Below are positions 7,885-17,502 of a DNA stretch of 60,864 bases, in pieces (within the stretch, counting starts at the first letter, position 1; every line of letters starts with the position of its first letter). The position numbers and the translations under genes are program-made. A model generated the notes under the pieces. That model searched no databases. It was not told the origin of the DNA and saw only the letters and a list, made by a program, of their open reading frames with translations. The stretch spans positions 1-60,864 of the forward strand of contig JAFYNL010000062.1 in the NCBI GenBank assembly GCA_017548075.1, read 5' to 3'. The stretch is from Bacteroidaceae bacterium (GTDB lineage Bacteria; Bacteroidota; Bacteroidia; Bacteroidales; Bacteroidaceae).

Positions 7885-8622
7885 TTATTTTGCCTGGCTG
7901 TAGTTGGCGGCTTCGTCGCCGAGGAACTGACGGAGGATGCCGTTTTCGGTGAGGGAAGCTGTCGTGCCTGTCTGTATCTTGCCGTCCTGAACTATCCAAA
8001 GCAAGTCGCTAAGGCGGAGCGCCATCTCGACGTCGTGGGTGCTCATGAGGATGGTCTTGCCTGTCTCGTGAGCGAGGCGGAGCATCAGCTTGAGCGTGCT
8101 TATCTTGGCGTGGAAGTCGAGGAAGGCTGTGGGCTCGTCGAGCAGAATGACGGGTGTCTGCTGGGCAAGGGCTTTGGCGAGCATGGCTTTCTGCCGCTCT
8201 CCGTCGCTCAGGGTGTCGATAGTGCGTTCTGCAAGGTCTGCAATCCCCACCATTTCGATGGCTTCGCCGACAATCTGCTTGTCCTCTTTCGTAAGCGTTC
8301 CGAAGAAGCCTGTGTAGGGCGAACGCCCCATCCCGACGAGGTCGCGGACTTTCATGTACGGCACTTCCACGCGTTCCGTCAGCACCACAGAAACGGCTTT
8401 GCTGCGCTCGGAAAGGGGGAGGGTAGAGATGTCCTTGTCCCCGAGCAAAACCTTGCCTGAGAGCGGCTGCAGGAAGCCTGCAAGGGTGCGCAGGAGTGTG
8501 CTCTTGCCCACGCCATTCGAGCCAAGCAGACAAACCAAGCGGCCTGCCTCGAGCGTCTGGCAGATGTCGGACAGAACGGCTTTCTCGCCGTAGCCTATGG
8601 TTAGATGACGGAGTTCAATCAT
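7885..8622 (-). CDS. ABC transporter ATP-binding subunit (iron-chelate/corrinoid type)
   Basis: A 245-residue cytoplasmic ATPase that would power import through the permease encoded at 10211-11221. Walker A (GSNGVGKST), signature LSDGERQK, Walker B VILLDEPTAFLD and the switch His in STHDVE are all present, and the length fits the FecE/BtuD/HmuV family. Start set at ATG 8622 (MIELRHLTIGYG) because its ATG overlaps the TGA of the upstream GH20 gene by four bases, indicating translational coupling. It is the last gene of the six-gene operon; a terminator follows. Substrate not determined by sequence: siderophore, haem or corrinoid are all possible. Confidence 0.9.
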   Translation of the reverse strand: MIELRHLTIGYGEKAVLSDICQTLEAGRLVCLLGSNGVGKSTLLRTLAGFLQPLSGKVLLGDKDISTLPLSERSKAVSVVLTERVEVPYMKVRDLVGMGRSPYTGFFGTLTKEDKQIVGEAIEMVGIADLAERTIDTLSDGERQKAMLAKALAQQTPVILLDEPTAFLDFHAKISTLKLMLRLAHETGKTILMSTHDVEMALRLSDLLWIVQDGKIQTGTTASLTENGILRQFLGDEAANYSQAK

Positions 8623-10208
8623 TCGTAGGTTGGGCAATACTTGTAGCCGAGCTTTCTGTACGCCTTCAGCAAGGGTTCGAGACGGGTGAGGAACTGTTCG
8701 TAGTTCTTGGCATCGGGTTGCATCCATTGTACTTCGCTCATGGCTGCCAAGCGGGGTAGGAGCATGAACTCGGCGTGGTCGGGGCTGACAACATACTCTG
8801 TCCAGAGGTTACATTGTGCGCCGATGATGTACTTGCCCTCCTCGGGAGTCAGGTCTGCGGGAACAGGCTCCATGGCATACACCTTGCTCAGTGGCAGATA
8901 ACCTCCGATGGCCAAGGGCTGCTTGTCGTGATTCTTGAGCTGATAGTAGTCGATGTAACAATTGTCGGTGGGCGTCATAACGACCTGATGATGGAGCTTT
9001 GCGGCAGCTTTTCCGCCGTTGTATCCGCGCCAGCTCATCACGGCAGCATTCTCGCTCAGTCCACCTTCAAGCGTCTCGTCCCAACCGATAATCTTGCGGC
9101 CACGCTGTGCAAGGAACGCCTCCATCTCCTTATTGATATAGGTCTGCAGCTCTGCCTCTTTGGTCAGTCCGAGTTCTTTCATCTTAGCCTGGCACTTGGG
9201 ACAAGTCTTCCAACGGGTTCGAGGGCTCTCGTCGCCGCCGATGTGAATCAACGTGCTGGGGAAGATGTCGCAAAGCTCGCCATAGACAGTCTTGAGGAAC
9301 TCCAGCGTTTTGGGGTTGCCGGCACAGAGCACATCGTCCGATATTCCCCATTTCTCCCATACCTTGTAAGGGCCGCCAGTGCAGCCAAGTTCAGGATAGA
9401 CACTCAGGGCAGCAATCATGTGACCGGGGAGGTCAATTTCTGGCACTATTGTGATGTATCGCTCTGCTGCGTAGCGAACCACCTCGCGCAACTCTTCCTG
9501 AGTGTAGTAGCCCGTCTCGGGAGTGTCGTCATAAAGCGCTACGGCTGGGTCGTTCACGTAGAGATTCTTTCCGATAACGGTTCTGGGGCGCATGCTAGCT
9601 TTCTGCGCAAGTTCGGGCAAGGCTTTCACCTCGAAACGCCAGCCCTGGTCTTCCGTCAGGTGCCAATGGAAGCGATTGATGCCGTGCAGGGCGAGGATGT
9701 CGATGAACTTCTTGATGAAGGGAACGGGGAAGAAGTGACGGGCGCAATCGAGCATTGTGCCGCGATAGCCGAAGCGTGGCGAACCGCATACCCAGGCATA
9801 GGGGAGGCGAATCTCGCCTGTCTCGTTCATGATGCTCTTACGCAACGTCTGGATGCCGTAAAAGACACCACTCTCGCTGGCACCCTGAATGGTGATGCCT
9901 TTCTTGCCGACCGAGATGGCGTAGTCGTCGGGATTGCTGCTCTTCAAGCCGATTGCGAGCGTGATGTCGGCACTCTTTTTCTCTGTTGTTGTGGTAAGTC
10001 CGAAGTATTCTGCAGCAAACTCGGCATTGCGTTTCATCTGCGCATTATCGGCAGGATAGCCAACCTTCATGCCTTCGGAAAGAGTGAAAAACTGTCCGCT
10101 CTTGTCAAGACTGATTTGCTGGGGCAGGGGAATAACTTGGTAATTGACTTCAGCAGCTGCACTCAGGCAGAACGCTGCGCATAGTAGAAGGGAAAGACAC
10201 TTTTTCAT
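8619..10208 (-). CDS. Beta-N-acetylhexosaminidase, glycoside hydrolase family 20
   Basis: A 529-residue exported enzyme. Signal peptide 1-19, a GH20b-like N-terminal domain to about residue 140, then the catalytic barrel. The catalytic Asp-Glu pair is seen in HIGGDES (about residues 320-327); FHWHLTEDQGWR and IGWDETLEGG are other typical blocks. It removes terminal N-acetylglucosamine or N-acetylgalactosamine from glycans, probably in the periplasm. Unusually it lies between the permease and ATPase genes of an ABC importer (2-base gap upstream, 4-base overlap downstream), so it is made together with them and with murF-alr. Confidence 0.93.
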   Translation of the reverse strand: MKKCLSLLLCAAFCLSAAAEVNYQVIPLPQQISLDKSGQFFTLSEGMKVGYPADNAQMKRNAEFAAEYFGLTTTTEKKSADITLAIGLKSSNPDDYAISVGKKGITIQGASESGVFYGIQTLRKSIMNETGEIRLPYAWVCGSPRFGYRGTMLDCARHFFPVPFIKKFIDILALHGINRFHWHLTEDQGWRFEVKALPELAQKASMRPRTVIGKNLYVNDPAVALYDDTPETGYYTQEELREVVRYAAERYITIVPEIDLPGHMIAALSVYPELGCTGGPYKVWEKWGISDDVLCAGNPKTLEFLKTVYGELCDIFPSTLIHIGGDESPRTRWKTCPKCQAKMKELGLTKEAELQTYINKEMEAFLAQRGRKIIGWDETLEGGLSENAAVMSWRGYNGGKAAAKLHHQVVMTPTDNCYIDYYQLKNHDKQPLAIGGYLPLSKVYAMEPVPADLTPEEGKYIIGAQCNLWTEYVVSPDHAEFMLLPRLAAMSEVQWMQPDAKNYEQFLTRLEPLLKAYRKLGYKYCPTYE

Positions 10209-10210
10209 AA

Positions 10211-11221
10211 TTATTTGTTCTTTTGTTTTAGTATAACGTGTAAAACGACAGGCGCTCCGATGAGTGGCGTGATGACGCTAATCGGGATGATGCTTCCGTC
10301 GCGAGGCAGGGTGCTCAAGAGGTTGCAGACGAGTGCCAGGTTTGCTCCGATAAGCATCGTGGCAGGCATCAAGGTCTTGTGCCAAGCCGTTCCGAGGGTA
10401 AGTCGAGCCAAATGCGGCACGGCAAGTCCGATGAAGGCTATCGGTCCGCAGAAGGCTGTGGTAGTGGCTGTGAGCAGGCCTGTGACGAGCAAGAGCATCT
10501 GTCTGACTCTTCCTATCCTGATGCCCAGGTTCTCGGCATATTTGTCGCCCAAAAGCAAGGCGTCGAGGGGTTTGATGAGCAGGAGTGCCAAAACAAGTCC
10601 GATGACGGAGAGTACGAGGAAGACGGGCAGACATTCTATGCCGACGGAAGCGAAGTTGCCCATGCCCCAAATCACGAAGCTGTGGACGCCCTGTTCCGTT
10701 GCCGAATAATTGAGGAGCTGGATGATGCTGCTCGTCACATAACTGATGATAACGCCTGTTATGAGAAGCATTACCTGACTGCGCAACAGCTTGCTCAGTA
10801 GCATCAGCAAAGCCATTATGGCAAGGGCTCCTATCATGGCAGCAGTCACGACAAGCAGGTGTCCGCCGATAGTAAGGCTGCCGATGGTGGCAGTTCCGCT
10901 GAGGAGCAGGAGAACGATAGCCACGCCGAGGTTTGCGCCTGCATCAATACCGAGGATGGAAGGACCAGCCAGAGGATTGCGGAAAGCCGTTTGCAGGAGC
11001 AAGCCACAAGTGCCCAGAGCTGTTCCCGTAAAGAGAGCCGTAAGCATCTGAGGCACGCGCCCTTGCAGCACGATTATGCTCCAGGCAGGATGCCCCTCAA
11101 TCTCCTTTCCACAAAGGATTTGCCAAACATCCTTCACGGGAATGTCGAGCGAGCCCCAAAGCACATTCGCGATGGAAAGCAAGACGAGGGCAAGAGCCAG
11201 GAACTTAAGTTTGTACTTCAT
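10211..11221 (-). CDS. FecCD/BtuC-type ABC transporter permease
   Basis: A 336-residue inner-membrane protein with about ten hydrophobic segments. Family blocks include the GCLLQTAFRNPLA-like segment (GLLLQTAFRNPLAGPSILGI), the loop GDKYAENLGIRIGRVR, and FCGPIAFIGLAVPHLAR. It forms the import channel for iron-chelate or corrinoid compounds together with the lipoprotein at 11218 and the ATPase at 7885. Its start codon overlaps the stop of the binding-protein gene by four bases. Confidence 0.92.
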   Translation of the reverse strand: MKYKLKFLALALVLLSIANVLWGSLDIPVKDVWQILCGKEIEGHPAWSIIVLQGRVPQMLTALFTGTALGTCGLLLQTAFRNPLAGPSILGIDAGANLGVAIVLLLLSGTATIGSLTIGGHLLVVTAAMIGALAIMALLMLLSKLLRSQVMLLITGVIISYVTSSIIQLLNYSATEQGVHSFVIWGMGNFASVGIECLPVFLVLSVIGLVLALLLIKPLDALLLGDKYAENLGIRIGRVRQMLLLVTGLLTATTTAFCGPIAFIGLAVPHLARLTLGTAWHKTLMPATMLIGANLALVCNLLSTLPRDGSIIPISVITPLIGAPVVLHVILKQKNK

Positions 11222-12273
11222 TCGTTTAGCGGCTTAAAGTAGGTGTATTCTGCTTTTATCTCCAGTTCGGGATGCAGGATTGCTATAAGGTTTTCGAGCA
11301 GGCGTTCCGGATGGAAAGGCGTCTCCTCGTAGAGAAGGGTAGTAGATGTGTCGCACCACCAAATGGGAGCCTTGATGCTTGCCAGCAGGGGAGTGTCGGA
11401 AATCATCTGCTTGCGGTCGAGGTTGCCGTGATGCTTGATTATCCAGATGTCAGCCTCTACGCCTTTATCCACCACCTTCTCCGTGCTGAGAGGAACGCCC
11501 CCGTTGCCTTCGAGATTCGCAAAGAGATACTCCGCTCCGGCGTCCTGATAAAGCTTCGTGGAGGAACTTCCGGAGCCAGGAAGCGTCCATTGTCCGCTCC
11601 AAGGCATCTCGGGCAGGAGCTTGGGCTTGTTCTTCGCATTTTGAGCCTTTGCGCAAAGTTCTTGGTAACGCTTTTCCACCGTAGAGAAGATGCTGTCAGC
11701 CTCCTTTGCCTTACCCACGAGACGTCCGTAGAAACGTATCCATTCGGCTCTTCCCAAGGGCGTATTCTCCATATAATCGGCACACCAAATGATGGGAATT
11801 CCAAGCCTCTCCACACGTCCAAGGCCTCCACTATTCTCGAAAGGACTGGGCATCAAGGCATCGGGATTGAGGTTCACAATCTCCTCTAAGTTAGGTTGCA
11901 TGCTGTTGCCAAGATTGGCGATGCGTCCCTCTGCCACTCCTTGTTTGATGTCTGGCTGATTGATGTACTCCAAATCGCAAACGCCTCCAACTACATCGTC
12001 TGCCCCAAGCTCGTGAAGCAGAGCAACATGCACGCTTCCGAAGACTGCAATATTCTTGAGAGGCTCCTTCAGTTCGTACTTCCCCAACACTTTCGTCGAG
12101 TCCCAAGGATTGCGAAGCGTCGCTTCCATTCTGTTCTCAAAGGTCACGACAGTCAGGTTCTTCGCATAACGGAATTGCAGCGTGTCGCCAGTTTCGGATG
12201 ACTTGTTCGTCTTGTTCCCGACGCAAGCCACCAGGGTGATGAGGAAGAGGAAAAGCGGAAGGGACTTCTTCAT
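11218..12273 (-). CDS. ABC transporter substrate-binding lipoprotein (FecB/BtuF type)
   Basis: A 351-residue lipoprotein. The signal peptide ends in the lipobox LVAC with Cys17. The core has the two-lobed binding-protein pattern (NIAVFGSVHVALLHELGADDVVG, NLEEIVNLNPDALM, GIPIIWCADYME). It delivers a chelated metal or corrinoid to the permease encoded next. The ATG overlaps the stop of murF-alr by four bases and its own stop overlaps the permease start, so transport and cell-wall synthesis are coupled in one transcript. Ligand unknown. Confidence 0.9.
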   Translation of the reverse strand: MKKSLPLFLFLITLVACVGNKTNKSSETGDTLQFRYAKNLTVVTFENRMEATLRNPWDSTKVLGKYELKEPLKNIAVFGSVHVALLHELGADDVVGGVCDLEYINQPDIKQGVAEGRIANLGNSMQPNLEEIVNLNPDALMPSPFENSGGLGRVERLGIPIIWCADYMENTPLGRAEWIRFYGRLVGKAKEADSIFSTVEKRYQELCAKAQNAKNKPKLLPEMPWSGQWTLPGSGSSSTKLYQDAGAEYLFANLEGNGGVPLSTEKVVDKGVEADIWIIKHHGNLDRKQMISDTPLLASIKAPIWWCDTSTTLLYEETPFHPERLLENLIAILHPELEIKAEYTYFKPLNE

Positions 12274-14633
12274 TTGTCTTCGAAATAGATGCGTTTCACT
12301 CGAGGAGCAATGCCTGTAAGGATTTCGTAGGGTATTGTGCCGCAGCGAGAAGCGAGTTCTGCCGGCGGAAGTTCGTCGCCGAAAATGGTGGCGAGGTCAC
12401 CTTCTTCGCAAGGAATGTCGGTAACGTCTATCATGCAGACGTCCATGCAGATATTGCCTACGTAATCGGCTTTCTGCCCATTAACTAGGCAATAGCCTTT
12501 CCTGTTACCGAGCAGTCTGTTCAGACCATCTGCATACCCGATTGGAAGGCTTGCAATACGGCTGTCTCTCTCCAAAATAGTCTTTCGACTATAACCCACG
12601 CTTTCGCCTGCTTTTACGTCGTGAATCTGCAGAATGGTGGTACGAAGCGTACTGACATTATTAATAGTCTGATTGTTGCGACTATTGATGCCGTAAAGCC
12701 CAAGTCCGAGGCGAACCATTTCGAGGTGTCTGTCGGGGAAATGCTCAATGGCTGCGCTATTGCAGATGTGCCTGAGAATGGGGTACGGGAAGGCATCCTG
12801 AAGTTGCTTTGCGCCCTTCAGGAAGAGTTCGTATTGTTGGGCAGAGAAGGTGTCGAAGTCATCTGAATCGCTCCCCACAAAGTGCGAGAAGACGGAACGC
12901 GGAATGAGGGCAGTCTGTCTCTTCAAGCGTTCGATGAGCTGCGGCATATCTTTCTCTGGGTCGAAGCCCAAGCGATGCATTCCTGTGTCGAGCTTGATGT
13001 GGACAGGGAAGTTCGTAATGCCTTCATGTTCGGCTGCATAGATGAGTGCGTCGAGCAGTCGGAAACTATATATTTCAGGCTCGAGGTTGTATTGGAAGAG
13101 CGTACTGAAGCTGCTCATCTCGGGGTTCATGACCATTATGCCTTGCGTAATGCCCTTTTCGCGAAGTGTCACGCCTTCATCCGCAACGGCGACTGCGAGG
13201 TAATCCACATTATGGTCTTGTAAGGTCTTTGCCACCTCTACTGCCCCAGCTCCATAGCCGTCGGCTTTCACCATGCAGACCATCTTTGTTTCGGGCTTCA
13301 TGAAGGAGCGATAGTAGTTGAGATTCTGCACGAGTGCGCTGAGGTTGACTTCGAGTATGGTCTCGTGTACTTTCTTTTCCAGTCGGTCGGTTATGCGCTC
13401 AAAGTGGAACTTTCTTGCACCCTTAATAAGGATGAGCTGGTGTTCGAGTTTAGAGATGATTTCGTCTTGCAAGAGAGCGTCTGTGTTGGCAAAGAACCGA
13501 CAACGGATGGGCAGTCCGGCAAAGCAATTCATGTGGGCGGAAATAACGCCTCCAACTGCCAGCAGATTGTTTATGCCGCGTTGTTCGAGCAGGTCGGCAA
13601 GCTGGGTGTAGAGTGCATGAGGTTCGACTCCGCTCTGCAGAATATCGCTCAAGATGAGTGTGCGTTGACGACCTTCCTTCTCGGGTCTGCGATTCATGAA
13701 ATCGAGTGCAATGTCCAGGCTGCTAATGTCGCTGTTATAGGAGTCGTTGATGAGCGTGCAGTCGTTTTGTCCTTCCTTCACCTCGAGTCGCATAGCAACG
13801 GGTTCGAGAGCACGAAGACGCTCCTCGATAGTGTCGTCATCGAGTCCCATTTCGCGGCAAGCAGCTCGACACAAAGCCTCGTTATCCTCATAGGCATTTC
13901 CTGTGGTTGGACAAGCCACGAGTCGGCCTTTCAACCGAGCCTGACGAATACAATCCTTTATCACAGAATCGCCTGCAGGATAGATGACAACCTTCGCGTT
14001 CTTCATGAGCAAGAGCTTCTCCATACACTTCTGTTCGAAGGTCGAGAAGTTTTCTTGATGCGCGCCACCCAAGCAAGTGAAGATGCCGATTGTGGGCTTG
14101 ATGATGCGTTCCAAAGCCAGCATTTCGTTGGGTTGCGAAACGGCGGCTTCGAAGATGCCAATCTCAGTACTTTCCGAGAGTTGCCATACAGAAAGAGGAA
14201 CGCCTGTTTGTGAGTTATAGCTGCGAGGGCTGCGGGTAATCGTGAAGTTGGGTGCCAGGAGTTGGTAGAGCCATTCTTTGACCACAGTCTTGCCGTTGCT
14301 TCCCGTAATTCCGATGATAGGAATATCGAAGCGGGAACGATGCTGAGCAGCAAGGGATTGGAGTGCGAAGAGCGTGTTCTGAACGAAGAGAAAGTCTGCT
14401 TCTGGGAAGTCGCCTTCCACCTTCTCGCTTACCACAAATGCTCGAACGCCACGCTGATAGAGGTCGGCAACATAGAGGTGACCATTACCTACATCAGTCT
14501 TGATGGCGAAGAAGAGCGTCGATTCCGGGTAACAAAGGCTGCGGCTGTCGGTCAGCAACCAATCAATCTCACGACCTTTCAGGCCTTCTGTTGACGCTCC
14601 GATAAATGATGCTATTTCGAGAGTACTATACAT
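12270..14633 (-). CDS. murF-alr: Bifunctional MurF ligase / alanine racemase
   Basis: A 787-residue cytoplasmic fusion typical of Bacteroidetes. The MurF half (about 1-420) adds D-Ala-D-Ala to the UDP-MurNAc tripeptide and shows the ATP loop GSNGKT at 111-116. The racemase half (about 425-787) converts L-Ala to D-Ala with PLP bound at the Lys of MVKADGYGAG; IDVTDIPCEEGD and the HVGLP-like LYGINSR region fit the fold. It sits 14 bases after the GSCFA gene and overlaps the following binding-protein gene by four bases. Essential for peptidoglycan synthesis. Confidence 0.95.
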   Translation of the reverse strand: MYSTLEIASFIGASTEGLKGREIDWLLTDSRSLCYPESTLFFAIKTDVGNGHLYVADLYQRGVRAFVVSEKVEGDFPEADFLFVQNTLFALQSLAAQHRSRFDIPIIGITGSNGKTVVKEWLYQLLAPNFTITRSPRSYNSQTGVPLSVWQLSESTEIGIFEAAVSQPNEMLALERIIKPTIGIFTCLGGAHQENFSTFEQKCMEKLLLMKNAKVVIYPAGDSVIKDCIRQARLKGRLVACPTTGNAYEDNEALCRAACREMGLDDDTIEERLRALEPVAMRLEVKEGQNDCTLINDSYNSDISSLDIALDFMNRRPEKEGRQRTLILSDILQSGVEPHALYTQLADLLEQRGINNLLAVGGVISAHMNCFAGLPIRCRFFANTDALLQDEIISKLEHQLILIKGARKFHFERITDRLEKKVHETILEVNLSALVQNLNYYRSFMKPETKMVCMVKADGYGAGAVEVAKTLQDHNVDYLAVAVADEGVTLREKGITQGIMVMNPEMSSFSTLFQYNLEPEIYSFRLLDALIYAAEHEGITNFPVHIKLDTGMHRLGFDPEKDMPQLIERLKRQTALIPRSVFSHFVGSDSDDFDTFSAQQYELFLKGAKQLQDAFPYPILRHICNSAAIEHFPDRHLEMVRLGLGLYGINSRNNQTINNVSTLRTTILQIHDVKAGESVGYSRKTILERDSRIASLPIGYADGLNRLLGNRKGYCLVNGQKADYVGNICMDVCMIDVTDIPCEEGDLATIFGDELPPAELASRCGTIPYEILTGIAPRVKRIYFEDK

Positions 14634-14647
14634 TTATAGTTTTATGT

Positions 14648-15529
14648 TTAGAGTTGATAGTTTAGAGGTTTGTGTTCTTTTGCCTTACGAATGGGTTCGT
14701 ATTCTTCCAGGTATTTTTGCATTTCCTTATCCATGCAATTCCCTACCATCTTATGCCAGATATAGTTGACTGCAACGGGATTTGGATGAATCATGTCTTC
14801 AGCATAGAAGCGATAGTCGCGAAGGTCGTCGAGCAGGAGTTCGTAGGCAGGGAAGTAGCTTGCCTTCTCTGGATAGAGTTCGCAAACCTTATCGACTGCG
14901 AGGAGCAAGGTTGCTTTTGCCAACTGACTACCATGAAAGCCATACTTCTTATAACGATACGGACTTATGGTAAAGATAACGTGTGTAGTAGGGCAACTTA
15001 ACGTGAGTAAATCCAAAAGTTCACACGTGATGTTGACGCACTCTTCTGTAGTTAATGTCACTTCCTCGAAGAGTTTGCCTGGCGCTTTATGGCAATTCGC
15101 TACTATCATGCCGCTTTCTTTCAGGCGATAGCAGACGTTTGTGCCAAGAGTGAGGAAGAGGTAGTCGGCTTTCCTGATGGCTTCTCCCAGCTCGGAAAAT
15201 GTGCCATGAATGGTCTTTCGAAATCGCTCTTCATCTGTATCGTTTAGGAGTGTGCTTGCCCACCAGCAACGCCAACTTCCGTCAATTTCAAAGACAGGCA
15301 ACTCAGCTTTTGGAGCTAATGCTTCTTTCACTTGAATGGCGATACTTTCGGGATTGTAGGTTACGCCAAGAGGATTGCAAACGGCGTTGAGACCATAGCT
15401 TTGGAAACGCTCTCCCATGTTCTGAGCAAAGCACGAACCAAGCAACACAAATTGCTGGTCTTTGCGCATGGGATTTGCCCATTTCGGCACATCCACAAGG
15501 GTTCGGAAAGGCGTCTCTTCAACCTTCAT
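14648..15529 (-). CDS. GSCFA-domain protein (SGNH-like hydrolase)
   Basis: A 293-residue protein named for the motif seen at VLLGSCFAQNMGER near the N-terminus. The GSCFA family is related to SGNH/GDSL hydrolases; other typical parts are FLTLGTN, NCHKAPGKLFEE, FTISPYRY and the C-terminal Asp-x-x-His-like DMIHPNPVAVNYIW. Its substrate is not established. Start placed at ATG 15529 (MKVEETPF), since longer forms would run through the promoter. First gene of the six-gene operon ending at 7885; this order next to dxs is common in Bacteroidales. Confidence 0.87.
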   Translation of the reverse strand: MKVEETPFRTLVDVPKWANPMRKDQQFVLLGSCFAQNMGERFQSYGLNAVCNPLGVTYNPESIAIQVKEALAPKAELPVFEIDGSWRCWWASTLLNDTDEERFRKTIHGTFSELGEAIRKADYLFLTLGTNVCYRLKESGMIVANCHKAPGKLFEEVTLTTEECVNITCELLDLLTLSCPTTHVIFTISPYRYKKYGFHGSQLAKATLLLAVDKVCELYPEKASYFPAYELLLDDLRDYRFYAEDMIHPNPVAVNYIWHKMVGNCMDKEMQKYLEEYEPIRKAKEHKPLNYQL

Positions 15530-15555
15530 TTTCTTCTTTCGCTGATTTTGTTGCA

Positions 15556-15563
15556 CAAAATTA
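15556..15563 (-). promoter_or_regulatory. -7 element of the GSCFA-murF-alr-ABC operon
   Basis: TAATTTTG on the minus strand, 27 bases before ATG 15529, fits TAnnTTTG. A -33 element is not clear. Confidence 0.6.
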
Positions 15564-15585
15564 CATAAAACTCCGCAAAAATGTT

Positions 15586-15593
15586 TAACTTTG
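15586..15593 (+). promoter_or_regulatory. -7 element of dxs-trkA
   Basis: TAACTTTG lies 22 bases before the GTG start of dxs. The two divergent -7 elements are only 22 bases apart, so the two operons may compete for polymerase. Confidence 0.6.
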
Positions 15594-15615
15594 CGCACAA
15601 AAATAATAGTAAAGC

Positions 15616-17502
15616 GTGAAAAAAGAGCCTCAAGAGCTATTATCAAAGATACATTTCCCTGCCGACCTTCGTACTTTGCCTCTCGAATCATTGCCTCAGG
15701 TTTGTAACGAGCTTCGGCAAGAAATCATTCAGGAGATGGCCAGCAACCCTGGTCATTTCGCCAGCGGATTAGGCGTTGTGGAGCTGACGGTTGCCCTTCA
15801 TTATGTCTTTAATACGCCTTATGACCGCATTGTATGGGATGTTGGGCATCAGGCTGCAGGACATAAGATTCTGACTGGTCGCCGCGAAGCCTTCCACACT
15901 TATCGTCATCTTGGCGGCCTTCGTCCTTTCCCTTCGCCAGAAGAGAGCGAGTACGATACCTTTGCCTGCGGCCATGCGTCAAATAGTGTCTCAGCCGCTT
16001 TGGGAATGGCTGTCGCAGCTCATCAGAACGGCGAAGACGAGCGAAAAGTGGTGGCTGTGATTGGTGACGGAAGCATGAGTGGCGGACTTGCGTTCGAAGG
16101 CATCAATAATGCAAGCAGTACGCCCAACAATTTGCTTATCATCCTGAACGACAACAACATGAGCATAGACAGAAGTGTTGGAGGCATGAAGCAATATCTG
16201 CATCATCTCCATACTTCCACTCTATATAATAATGTGCGTTTCCGTTTGTCAAACGGGCTTGTGCGTTTGGGCGTTTTGAGTGAAAAGAGACGACAGAGGA
16301 TACTTCGTTTCAACAACTCTCTGAAGTCGCTTCTCAACAATCAGCAGAACGTTTTCGAGGGTTTCAACATCCGTTACTTTGGTCCCATCGACGGGCATGA
16401 TGTAATTGAGCTGGTGAATACTCTTCGTTCCATCAAGGATATGAAAGGCCCGAAGATGCTGCATTTGCACACGATTAAGGGCAAGGGCTTCAAGGTTGCC
16501 GAGAAGAATCCGACTGTCTATCATGCTCCAGGCAAATACGACCCGGAGACTGGCGAACGTCTTGAAGACAATTGCGAGAACAAGCCTCCAAGATATCAGG
16601 ACGTTTTTGGCGAGACTTTGCTCGAACTTGCGAAGCAGAACGAGAAGATTGTCGGCATCACTCCTGCGATGGCAACGGGTTGCAGCCTTACTATCATGAT
16701 GAAGGAATTGCCCGAGCGTACGTTCGATGTCGGCATAGCAGAAGGTCATGCGGTTACTTTTGCAGGAGGTCTTGCAAAAGAGGGCTTGATTCCTTTCTGC
16801 AACATCTATTCTTCCTTTGCGCAAAGAGCTTTCGACAATATCATTCATGATGTGGCGCTTTGCAATCTGCATGTTGTCTTCTGTTTCGACAGAGCTGGAC
16901 TTGTGGGGCAAGATGGAGCCACTCACCATGGAGTTTTCGACCTCGCAGCACTTCGTCCCGTTCCAAATCTTACGATAAGCTCTCCGATGAACGAGCACGA
17001 ACTTCGCAACCTCATGTTTACCGCTCAGTTGCCAGACAAAGGACCTTTCGTGATTCGTTATCCGAGAGGAAGAGGCGTTCTGGTGGATTGGAAAAACCAA
17101 TTCGAGGAAGTTCCTGTTGGCAAAGGTCGCAAGCTCTCCGATGGAAAGGATGTGGCTGTGCTGAGTCTTGGACCTCTTGGAAATACGGTTCAAAAAGTGG
17201 TTCAAGAACTTCAGGAGGGAGGAACGCAAGTCGCTCATTATGATATGCGCTTCCTTAAGCCTATTGATGAGGATATCTTGCAGGAAGTTGGCACAAAGTT
17301 TCATCGTATAGTAACTGTTGAAGACGGAGTTATTCAAGGCGGATTAGGTTCCGCTGTCATCGAATATATGGCCGACCACAACCTCCATCCAGAGGTGATT
17401 CGTCTCGGCCTTCCCGACCATTTCGTAGAACACGGCACACCCGAAGAGCTCTATCATCTTGTTGGGCTCGATGCGGAAGCCATAAAGAAAGCAATCGTAT
17501 GA
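15616..17502 (+). CDS. dxs: 1-deoxy-D-xylulose-5-phosphate synthase
   Basis: A 628-residue thiamine-diphosphate enzyme that condenses pyruvate and glyceraldehyde 3-phosphate, the first step of the MEP isoprenoid pathway. Visible motifs are [17 protein letters not shown], the cofactor-binding [13 protein letters not shown] followed by NDNNMSI, RFDGHD-like YFGPIDGHD, the transketolase block [11 protein letters not shown], and [16 protein letters not shown]. Length is normal. The start is GTG at 15616, which matches the usual N-terminus; no in-frame ATG nearby would keep it. trkA overlaps its end by four bases (ATGA). Confidence 0.97.
   Translation: MKKEPQELLSKIHFPADLRTLPLESLPQVCNELRQEIIQEMASNPGHFASGLGVVELTVALHYVFNTPYDRIVWDVGHQAAGHKILTGRREAFHTYRHLGGLRPFPSPEESEYDTFACGHASNSVSAALGMAVAAHQNGEDERKVVAVIGDGSMSGGLAFEGINNASSTPNNLLIILNDNNMSIDRSVGGMKQYLHHLHTSTLYNNVRFRLSNGLVRLGVLSEKRRQRILRFNNSLKSLLNNQQNVFEGFNIRYFGPIDGHDVIELVNTLRSIKDMKGPKMLHLHTIKGKGFKVAEKNPTVYHAPGKYDPETGERLEDNCENKPPRYQDVFGETLLELAKQNEKIVGITPAMATGCSLTIMMKELPERTFDVGIAEGHAVTFAGGLAKEGLIPFCNIYSSFAQRAFDNIIHDVALCNLHVVFCFDRAGLVGQDGATHHGVFDLAALRPVPNLTISSPMNEHELRNLMFTAQLPDKGPFVIRYPRGRGVLVDWKNQFEEVPVGKGRKLSDGKDVAVLSLGPLGNTVQKVVQELQEGGTQVAHYDMRFLKPIDEDILQEVGTKFHRIVTVEDGVIQGGLGSAVIEYMADHNLHPEVIRLGLPDHFVEHGTPEELYHLVGLDAEAIKKAIV

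Noticed and set aside
8775-10184. 469-codon open frame antisense to the GH20 gene
   Set aside because: Covered by a well-supported hexosaminidase gene with active-site motifs; no start signal or family for the opposite frame.
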